DNA from: Sepioteuthis lessoniana
Lineage: Eukaryota; Mollusca; Cephalopoda; Myopsida; Loliginidae
Assembly: GCA_963585895.1 (NCBI GenBank)
Contig: OY757934.1
Span: 34,404,268 to 34,468,267 of the forward strand
Direction of reading: 5' to 3'
DNA: 64,000 bases
Position numbers and translations under genes: made by a program
The notes under the pieces: generated by a model
Databases searched by the model: none
The model's input: only the letters and a program-made list of their open reading frames with translations
Told to the model about the DNA's origin: nothing
In this document: piece after piece, positions 56,190 through 64,000 of the stretch
How positions within the stretch are numbered: position 1 is the stretch's first letter
Layout: each line of letters opens with the position of its first letter

Positions 56190-57260
56190 ACTAGAGGTGA
56201 TAGAGCAAAACTATTTATAAATTTGAATTTAGCACACCTAAATTAACAAAAAACACCTATCCCCATTCTTACCTCAGACCAAAAATTTATTTATTTTTGT
56301 AAACCAGTGTTATCAAAATTTCCACTAACTCTTTTTTTCATTCATAATTCCGCATTATGGTAGAGTAGGGATTTACGACAGTGTTTAATTATATTCATTT
56401 TATCCTCGGATATTCTTGTATATTCTTCAGCTAATTTTAACGCTTTTATTTACTGCTTTTCCGAAATCGGTGGATAAAATTCCCTGATATCGTATTTAAT
56501 AAAGAAACATTTATCATTTTTATCTTTAAAACAAAGATATTACAATCATAAAAGTTGCTTCGCTCATGAAATATCTAGATATAAAACTAGTTTGTCCAAT
56601 AACTTATGGGAAGTCAAAAACAAATTTGGTATAGATCCTATACTAAAAGGGGGTGTCCTCGTGGTGTAATGGTTAAAGCGACTGTGGAATCGTAAGTAAG
56701 CTAGTTCGAACTCCAGTCGCGCTATTACGTTCACTTTCGGGCAAATACCCTTGGGAAAGGTATGAACCCCCTTATCCTCCCAGCTATGGGTTAAATAGTA
56801 CCACTACTGTTCTTCTAGGAGAATGGCTTTGGCATTAAATAACCTAAAAAGGTTGATATGCCATTAAAACAAAGAAACCACACCAAACCTACATTAAAAT
56901 GGGAAATCGTGAAGATGTCGTAAATATATGGGGGCGGAGATAGATATTGTAAACTATGTATGGAAGAAAAATTAACCATTAGCTACATATAATAAATCAA
57001 AGGAATTACTTAACCAAAGGTCTGAAATATTTAATATTTGCAGACATAGAAAATATTGGTTAATTAGTGGATGAAAGAATTGATAAAAATTGTTCAACGT
57101 AGAAAAAAGAAATTTTTTATATGCTAATTTCTGTATAGGTGAGGTATTCATTTTAATCAATAAAATATATTTTATCCTAACCCAATTCTACTAAGCGATC
57201 CTGAAGAGCCGTTTAGGTGAAACCAAGGTAGACTGTTCTTGGCCATGTAGGAATAATTTT
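56190..57260 (+). pseudogene. Penelope-like element, opposite arm with internal inversion
   Basis: 56190-56320 is the inverted counterpart of 54430-54550 (AAACTAGAGGTGAT, TTGTAAACCAGTGT). 56330-56510 reads on the minus strand as a PLE RT segment (EYTRISEDKMNIIKHCRKSL, LYHNAELWMKK). From 56520 the plus strand gives the endonuclease part (RYYNHKSCFAHEISRYKTSL, SNNLWEVKNKFGIDPILK), split by SINE-3, then WEIVK and the 3' region with CTGAAGAGCCGTTTAGGTGA at 57200. The RT piece inside is inverted relative to its flanks. Confidence 0.7.
56650..56885 (+). mobile_element. SINE-3 copy nested in the PLE
   Basis: Full head GTCCTCGTGGTGTAATGG, CCAGTCGCGCTATTACGTTC, CCTCCCAGCTATGGGTTAAA and tail AACCTAAAAAGGTTGATATG. 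It interrupts the codons for DPILK|WEIVK. CCTATACTAAAA before and CCTACATTAAAA after form an imperfect target duplication. Confidence 0.9.
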
Positions 57261-57364
57261 CACTATATATGATATCCCGAGCAAAAGTAATCTCCTGCCA
57301 AATAATATTTTATTAAAAATTAAAAAAACCTCATCAGTAATTGGTTCACTATCTTAAATGTTGA

Positions 57365-57910
57365 TGAACAAATCAAACGTGTAGTCAACAAAATAAACAC
57401 TGCAACACCCCACCCTAAAAACACGCAATTATCAAACCTTTTTTTTTTTTACCGTAACCAGATGTACTCCAATCATAAATTAGATGGAAATACCTTAAAA
57501 ACATTGATCCGAAGAAAGAAACTCCCCACTGACTCTCAAAAATAAATAAAACTGATCATAATAGTAAATCTAAAACCTCTAATAATAATCCCCCCCACCT
57601 CAGCAGGAGTCTTGCAAAGAACTAACGTTATATATCAATTTAAATGTCCTTTGGGAAAGTATATAACCGAAAACAAAAGTATATACGCTGGTTTAACGTC
57701 AAATACTATGTCGAGGCGTCTTACCATGCATCTTTGCGATACTAGCTAGTATCGCAAAAATGCACATCAAAAAATACATCCCTGGCCGACAATTGAATTT
57801 CAAAAAATTCTTACCGAAAACAACAATATTGTAACAAAGGCTACACATTTTCAAAGCCCTTCATATAAGAAATAAACGTCCCAGCCTCAGCAAATTTAAT
57901 TTTGAAACCA
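57365..57910 (+). pseudogene. Penelope-like GIY-YIG endonuclease fragment, second family
   Basis: Plus strand gives YRNQMYSNHKLDGNTLKTLI, then NVIYQFKCPLGKYITENKSI, YAGLTSNTMSRRLTMHL and, after a break, a KIHPW-like and LTENNNIVTKATHF stretch. The VIYxFxCP...YxGxTxxxxSRRLTxHL pattern is the GIY-YIG nuclease found after the RT in PLEs. No RT is adjacent; (A)n-rich, frameshifted, inactive. A 26-nt perfect palindrome sits at 57733-57758. Confidence 0.68.
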
Positions 57911-57950
57911 CTGCTTATGTAATTACATGTCTTTAGCTACTGTTGTCATA

Positions 57951-59090
57951 TATCATCATCATGTCATGCCGCCAGCACGGATATCCCTGACCCTCTCTCG
58001 CCACTTCTCCGTATCGTTCATCGCCTCTGGCAGGTCTTCAGGGCTACATCCCGTATCCTCACAGAGCCGCTGTATGTATGTTCGTGCTGGTCGTCCTGCT
58101 TTTGCTCGGCCATATGTGGGGGTCCATAGGAGTATATCACTTATGAGCTCGTCCCTGCTTCTCCAGCAGTGTCCTGCATGTCTGGTTCGTCTAGCTTGGA
58201 TAGTTTCGTGATGGGAGGTAGGTGGCCGTATAGTTGGTGCCTTGTGGGGTGTTGCCGCCAGGACTTGTTCAGTATTGCTCGCAGCATTTTTGTGTAATTG
58301 CCGTCTAGCTTCTCCAGCCATTTTGTTAGCGTCCATGTAGTGCATCCATACAGCAGTATCGACACGACCGCTGCTTGGAAGAAACTGCGTTTCTTTTTAT
58401 CGGTCAGGTCTGATTTTCATATGATCGATAGCTGTCCATGCCTTCGTTAGTCGCGTGTCGATGTCCTTTTCGGTTGATGAGACACTACTTCCTAGGTAGG
58501 TGAACTTGTCTACCAGTTTCAGAGAGCTTCCGTCTTGTGTGGAAATGTCACCTGTTTGATTAAAGCACATATATTCAGTTTTGTGTGCATTGACATGGAG
58601 GCCAATACCTGTGACGGCTTGTTCCAAACTATGCAGTAGGGTTTCGGCTTGGTTGGGTGTATTTGCTAGAATCGCAATGTCATCGGCGTAGTAGGCCGCA
58701 GTAATTGTTTTTGCGGAGTACCTTTTGCTTCTTTTCTTTGTCAGGTCGAAGCCGTTTTCTTTGATTTTATCAATCAATGTTCTAAGCACGTAGTCTAGAC
58801 AGATGATAAAGAGGTATGGAGCCAGCGTATCCCCTTGTAGTACTGCTGCTACAATGTCGAAGTATTCTGTGTCTCCATCCAGTGAAGTACTTTCACTTTG
58901 GTGTTTCTATAGAGAATCGTTATTGTTGCGACGGTCTCTTTTGGTAGGTCGTATGCGAGTAGGATTTGTTCCATCTTCCCTCTGTGAATGGAATTAAAGG
59001 CCTTGGTAAAGTCGACAAATAGTAATGTCACCTGTAGGCTTTTTGTCCGTACGCCTTCAAGGATTCTACGGATGGTCAATATTTGTCATA
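57951..59090 (-). pseudogene. RTE-type LINE, 5'-truncated, RT to 3' end
   Basis: Minus strand from 59090: LTIRRILEGVRTKSLQVTLL, FVDFTKAFNSIHRG, a frameshift near 58885, LQGDTLAPYLFIICLDYV, the catalytic AAYYADDIAILANTPNQAET, HKTEYMCFNQTGD, VDKFTYLGSSVSSTEKDIDT, a deletion near 58410, LDGNYTKMLRAILNKSWRQH, a one-base deletion near 58205, ARRTRHAGHCWRSRDELISD, PARTYIQRLCEDTGC, EAMNDTEKWRERVRDIRAGG. The 3' end is a short (ATC)n. Only about three frame breaks separate it from an open RT-to-end frame; the 5' endonuclease is absent. Confidence 0.87.
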
Positions 59091-59309
59091 TATAGAATTA
59101 AAAAAATACATCAGTATAATTAAAATGCTGCATTGTACTTTTTGTAATATACACACCCCATGAAAATGCTCTGAAAAGGGCACAAAAGTACTTGGGAACC
59201 AGTTAAATTCAGAAAATTTATAAGCCAATTCCAGCCGGATATCAAAACTACTGTACGGTGATTTGAAAGGAGCGAAACAAAAATATGTTGACAAAGGTTG
59301 TCTGTAATA

Positions 59310-59317
<8 letters not shown>

Positions 59318-59359
<42 letters not shown>
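59318..59359. repeat. (TA)n microsatellite
   Basis: About 21 TA units. Confidence 0.95.
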
Positions 59360-59362
<3 letters not shown>

Positions 59363-59399
59363 ACATTCAATTTAAGATATGAGACTATAGTACATTTAG

Positions 59400-60245
59400 A
59401 AGGTTTGGCTTGTTTTGATTTGGCTTGGGTTGGTTTTAAGGAATATCAACCATTATAGGTTATTTAATGCCAAATCTGGTTTATTCATATATTTTTGATA
59501 TATGTTATTTGTAAACATAAGTCAACTAGTTAAATAGTTCCAAATTCACTAATAATTCAATTAAACATCGCACATTTGTTTACACACGATTAAATGATCA
59601 AAATTTTTTATTTCAAACAATTCAGTTTAGCATAAGTCAAAGTTAAAAGGTTCCAAGTATTACTATGTATTTCTAATATCTAATGAGTAGAGTGCTCGCC
59701 AATGGTCCGCGAGACCGGTGTTCAATCCCATGTCAAGTCATACCAATGACTCAAAAATGGTACTTGATACCTCCTTGCTTACCACTCAGCATTATAAGTT
59801 ACGAATTAAGGGTAAAGTGGACCAATCCAGGGAATGGAGTAGCGCCCTTCCCTACACCTCGGTGTAGTAACTATTGAAAAGGAGACTTCGGGTCGCCCTC
59901 GACTATGGTTGCCAACTTTACATTTTTTACTTATTTATATACAGTTAAATGATCAAACAGTTATTTTTCAAACAATTCAATTTAGTCATTTCTTTCGATT
60001 CAGTTTAAATATTAAACAGTTCTTTTTGACCCATAGATAGGACCCTTTTAGAAGCTACAACTTCAGGCCAAATTGGACCTGGAAGCGATGGCGATGAAGG
60101 GGTACTCCGCATTTCTCAAGGCTCTAGCATTATTGGTGTCTCACAATGAGATGGTTTGATGTCATATCTAAGACACTAGTTGGAGGGGGTCTTCCTCTTT
60201 TGAAGAGATGCAGTCGGTGTATTTTATAGACCCAGCCGACTGGGC
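59400..60245 (-). mobile_element. CR copy split by a SINE-1
   Basis: Tail GGCTTGGGTTGGTTTTAAGG and subrepeats up to 59680, then SINE-1, then subrepeats resume (CAGTTAAATGATCAAACAGT) and the 5' block follows (CATAGATAGGACCCTTTTAG, GGTACTCCGCATTTCTC, CCAGCCGACTGGGC). Confidence 0.78.
59684..59926 (+). mobile_element. SINE-1 copy nested in CR
   Basis: Head TAGAGTGCTCGCCAATGGTC, B-box-like GTTCAATCCCATG, TACACCTCGGTGTAGTAACT and the end TTGCCAACTTTAC. Confidence 0.88.
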
Positions 60246-60987
60246 TAATTTAGCAGTTTTGAAATATCATAGCTGATTTGATTCTAACACAAAATTGTTT
60301 TGTGTTAGAACGTGCGTCTGCATGATTTCAATTTTCATTTTCCTCTTCTGAATAATTCAAAATAGTTTTCAGGCTTCATTTATAAATCAATTTGTCACTT
60401 TTCTGAAAATTCTGTTTTCTTTTTAAGTTGCTTGAAATATGAGATAAATCATTTTTTTTTAAATCATTTTTGACCAATCTTGTCTTGATTTTATCGTTGA
60501 ATTTATTCACAACTTTCTGGGTTCAGAATCGGCAGACTCTTAAAATAGACTGATCAAAAGTTTATAATTACTTTTTGCTTTCAGTGAAATGGGTCGAATT
60601 GTATGCTTTCATCATAATAAAATTGTTAATACCTTGTGACGCTGTCTTTATCTCATTTCCTTGAAGAAATCTAAAGTAGACAACATGATGGATTTTATTG
60701 ACCGCCTCATCTCCAAGAATTTTGACGATACCATCAAATATGACTATCATTGTGAACGTTTTTCTATAATGTAATGGCTTACAAGCTAACTTAGGGGCCA
60801 TCTCGATTACAATGTAATATTTTGTGTTTGTATTTGTATCTGTCTATATAAAAGTCTCTGAAACTTTTTGTATTAATATTGACTAGTGCTTCAGTTAAAA
60901 TACAGACTTGATAGAAGTTAATTTCATAAGACACTTGAAGTCATTGAAGTTTATCAGATGACAAAATATCCCATTTTTGGACTAATA
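60246..60987. other. No recognised feature
   Basis: AT-rich; a 77-codon minus-strand frame at 60568-60801 (starting MAPKLACKPLHYRKTF) is unrecognised. Confidence 0.4.
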
Positions 60988-61248
60988 AGTAAAGTAAAGT
61001 TGATGACCTTAGTTGAGAGTGACCCAACGGCTCCCTTTTCAATAGCTACTACACCAAGGTGTAGGGAAGGATGCTACTCCATTCCCGAGATGGCTCAACC
61101 TTACCCTTAATCCGTACCTTACAATGCTGAGTATTAAGGAAAACGGGATCAATTAGCCTTTTTTGAGTCTTTTGGTATGACTCGACCTGGGACGGAACCC
61201 CGATCTCCCGCACCATTGACGAACACTCTAACCATTATACCAATTGAG
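60988..61248 (-). mobile_element. SINE-1 copy, diverged
   Basis: All blocks are present with more changes than other copies (TTGATGACCTTAGTTGAGAG in place of TTGGCGACCGTAGTCGAGGG). A two-unit TAAG run precedes it. Confidence 0.85.
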
Positions 61249-62720
61249 ATAAAGATTTTAATTACTCTGAAGCACATAAATGGTTTGACGGTCGAAGACA
61301 GATCTTTGTTTTCCACACGACCATCTAATTGTTAGATGTTTACGAGTAAGCAGTGAAAAATTATGTTACAAATTTGTAAAAAGTAGAACAAAAATATCTT
61401 GTACAAAGAGGAACTCAGAAACTAATCAGAATATTTTATTTATGCTTGTAACTCTTTTTTCTGTTCATATTATGTTAATAATTCTTTAGCTTGATAATCT
61501 TGCTAAAAACGCATCAGAATTACTTCATCAAAATATTTTCTTTTATCGTTTTTTTCTGATCAATACTGGGTATATCAGCAAGTTATTATTACTATAATGG
61601 TGTGTCGGAACCTCGTTGGTACCTCGCACTAAGTTTTGAATCAACTCTTATTACGACTGATGTCATTTCTTGTTCATAATTAATTTTATCAGAAGAGAAG
61701 AAAAGTTTATAAAAGCCTGGAATACGAAAATGATATTGCAATCAATAAATCTTGAGATCATTTTCATTCCTTTCTTTGAACATGATTTCTATTGAGTCGT
61801 CATTATAAGTCCTTCTCTGTGGACTCGGCGAGTACAAAAAGTAACATAGTGACAATGAAAAATCGTCACAAACGAATCTGTAAAAATTTCAAGTTACTGA
61901 TAGCAATAGATGTCTATATTTTTGACGTGGGTGGAGTAAAAGTGTGAATGAAAACTCCTTTTTCAGTAAATTATATCATCATCAAAAATAGGGATGACTA
62001 CGTGGGTTTTTTATCTACACGTTTCCGTGATGTAAAATGAGAGACAAAGTCAGTTTCTTAATTTTGGTCTTAATTTCAGTGTGGCACAGAATAAGATGCA
62101 AGTTAGTTTCCTTAATATCAAAATTACCATAAAATTCATGGGGCATTTCGGTAGGATTGCAGTTACAATGTAATTCTCTCACTCTCATCTAACTAAAAGG
62201 AATTGAGGCTTTGTGCATGTAAATGACATCTTCTGACTTTCACTCGTAATAAATTAATGTTTGAAAGGAAAAAGTGATATAAAGGGATGAATTGGAAAAG
62301 AGTTTGTTGATCTTGGAGGATCAAAGATGAAATTATATGATTTTTTACTTTTAGAAGAATTCCAAACTCGTTTCTCGCTTGATTTTGTAGTCGGTCATTT
62401 CTTGAACTCTTTCGTGTTTATGTGGAACACACAACTGTCACGTAAATTTCACCAAATACTAGGAGATTAGGAAGGGTTAGATCAGTGATGTGGCTAGCAC
62501 GCAAATAGAAGCCGTGTCTAATTTTGTATTCACCACTCATTCTGTGAATTCTTATTTGATTCTTGGGTTAAGTTGTTACTGAATATCTTCCATGTTATAT
62601 GCAATTTTCTATTGTGTGTCGTTGGCAAAGAAGGGTTTGAGATAGAAAATACTTCCCTGCCATAGATTGTGGTACACAGTTCTTTTAAAAAAACATTTAT
62701 TGACTATTAAAATCTTAACT
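61249..62720. other. No recognised feature
   Basis: About 1.5 kb of AT-rich sequence with mixed composition and no repeat family seen; one of the least repetitive stretches in the window. Confidence 0.45.
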
Positions 62721-62727
62721 TATAACT

Positions 62728-62866
62728 CTCTCTCTCTCTTTACAATCTCTCTCTCTCTTTCCCTCCCTCTGTGTGTGTGTCTCTCTCTTTCTCTCTGTTC
62801 CTCTCACACACACTCACTCTCCCCATACACACGTGCATGCACGTGTGTATGCAGAGAGTGAGTGTG
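62728..62866. repeat. (CT)n/(GT)n tract ending in a 58-nt palindrome
   Basis: CT- and GT-rich sequence. 62824-62851 is a perfect 28-nt palindrome centred on GTGCATGCAC; after two mismatches per side the pairing extends another 13 bp (CACTCACTCTC / GAGAGTGAGTG), giving 62809-62866. Confidence 0.88.
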
Positions 62867-64000
62867 CATGCATGTAGCGATTTATCCTACATCCTTTGCA
62901 TAAAGTAAGATTTTAAGATTTCAGAACAATTCACGTTTCATTTATTCCCTTGTTGCTTTTATTTTCGTCATTCCTCTCATTTTCTCTTTAATTATATTTG
63001 GTTTATTTCCGTGCTGTCACTTTATTCTTGTGAATTTCAAGTTTAACTTGTATCTGATTGATTGGACACGATTCAACGAGGATTGTTTATCATTGCTTTT
63101 CCTCTCAACAAACCTTCATAAAAATATGCAAGACATTAAGAAAAATGAGCCTTATCTTGCTACGATGGCCCATGAAGTGTTTGTAGCGATCATAAATTCA
63201 GATTTGTCCTTCTTTTGGTTGCTTGCCAAGGCAAGATATCCTAGTTTGTGCTACAATTTTGTCCAGAGCTGGAGACAAGAAAAAAGGATGTATTCATGAA
63301 ATGTGAATGTAAACATTTCTGGTGGGAATTTCAACCCTGTTTTTTTCCCCACCAATAACACTCACACCACCTCCTCCACCTTATATTTATTCATTATCAC
63401 AGTCTTCCCTCCTTCCTATAAAAAGTTTGAACTATTTTCCTTTTCTTCTTTTTTTAATTTTCTCAATTTTAATCATACCAATCTGATTGTTCTTCTCTTT
63501 TCCTTTTTATTTCTAACGATTTTTGTTGTCTGCTTTCACTTTTTGTTTTCTGCTTTCACTTTTTATTCTCTGCTTTCACTTTTTATTTTTCTATCTCATT
63601 TCAGTTGTTTTGAATTTAAAATATTTAATTGTCGCTTTTTTTTTTCTTCATTTTTTCTTCTTCGTTTTTTTTTGTCTTCTCTCCAACTTGAGTTTCTTTC
63701 AGCTCCTTTGAGTTTTTAATGTTTAATCTTTGTTGCAACTTATTCTTTTCCTTCTAAATTTCATTCATTCACTTTTTCTTTGTTTTTTCAATTTTCTTTT
63801 ATTATTATTCTTGATCGTATTCTTTCTCTTGTCGTTGTTGTTTTCTTCTTTTTATATTCTATTTTTGCAGTTGTTTATTGTAATTCTAATCCGTTTTTTC
63901 AAATCATCACAAAACACCATTTTTATTCTTTCTGTTTAGCTTCTTTTTTCTTATCTTTTTTCTACTTGCTAGATATTTTTTCTTATAATTCGCCCAATTT
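62867..64000. other. Pyrimidine-rich region, no gene
   Basis: 63300-63960 is T/C-rich with near-repeats of CTGCTTTCACTTTTTATTCT (63530-63590). The 138-codon Phe/Leu/Ser frame at 63303-63719 mirrors this composition. An 89-codon plus-strand frame at 63030-63299 has more normal composition but no domain I recognise. Confidence 0.45.

Noticed and set aside
22084-56670. Apparent tRNA genes at SINE heads (TGGTGTAATGG...GTTCAAATCC)
   Set aside because: No intact cloverleaf or acceptor stem; each head continues into a SINE body and recurs in family copies.
63303-63719. 138-codon Phe/Leu-rich frame resembling a membrane protein
   Set aside because: Mirrors the T/C-rich composition of the region, with near-repeats; no conserved motif.

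Overview
This is animal nuclear DNA, AT-rich and almost entirely made of repeats. The mix of short tRNA-headed SINEs, RTE-type and restriction-like-endonuclease (RLE) LINEs, Penelope-like elements (PLEs), a dead mariner and very many (TA)n, (CA)n, (GA)n and (AAT)n runs suggests a coleoid cephalopod, most likely an octopus. That assignment rests on recall of repeat styles, not on a search. I see no intact host gene, no rRNA or functional tRNA gene, no CRISPR array and no operon. Almost every protein signal belongs to a decayed mobile element or is the translation of a microsatellite.

Layout. 0-5 kb: two SINE-1 copies facing each other, a composite subrepeat element (called CR here) and a long (TA)n run. 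5-10 kb: minisatellite, microsatellites, a mariner-type MITE, SINE-6, and an RLE-LINE remnant (minus strand) holding a SINE-2 with a perfect 20-bp target duplication. 10-19 kb: a CR copy, a mariner with a broken transposase, a PLE fragment, an RTE LINE, an RTE copy with an inverted 5' part, a PLE reverse transcriptase relic and, just after it, a canonical type I hammerhead ribozyme. 19-27 kb: mostly unrecognised AT-rich DNA with SINE-1/SINE-2 copies, a Jockey-like RT fragment, CR copies and a long AT minisatellite. 27-33 kb: RLE-LINE remnants on the minus strand, one spanning about 3.3 kb and split by a SINE and by an unidentified 1.1-kb insert. 33-40 kb: CR copies, a 0.6-kb (GA)n tract, an RTE 3' end, and a CR element apparently split by a Tx1/L1-like LINE tail and a GC-rich insert. 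42-52 kb: plus-strand RLE-LINE remnants carrying nested RTE and SINE copies. 53-58 kb: PLE sequences in inverted orientation flanking a broken copy of a conserved protein family. 58-61 kb: an RTE copy, then a CR with a nested SINE-1. 61-64 kb: unique-looking AT-rich and pyrimidine-rich DNA.

How the parts relate. The nesting gives a relative age order: RLE-LINEs and CR elements are usually the hosts, SINE-1, SINE-2 and RTE fragments the later guests. LINE 3' ends run into characteristic short repeats, (AAT)n for the RLE-LINEs and (ATC)n for RTE, so part of the microsatellite load looks seeded by retrotransposition. Repeat family names (SINE-1, -2, -3, -5, -6, CR) are local labels; edges are approximate by about 10-30 bases unless a target duplication fixes them.
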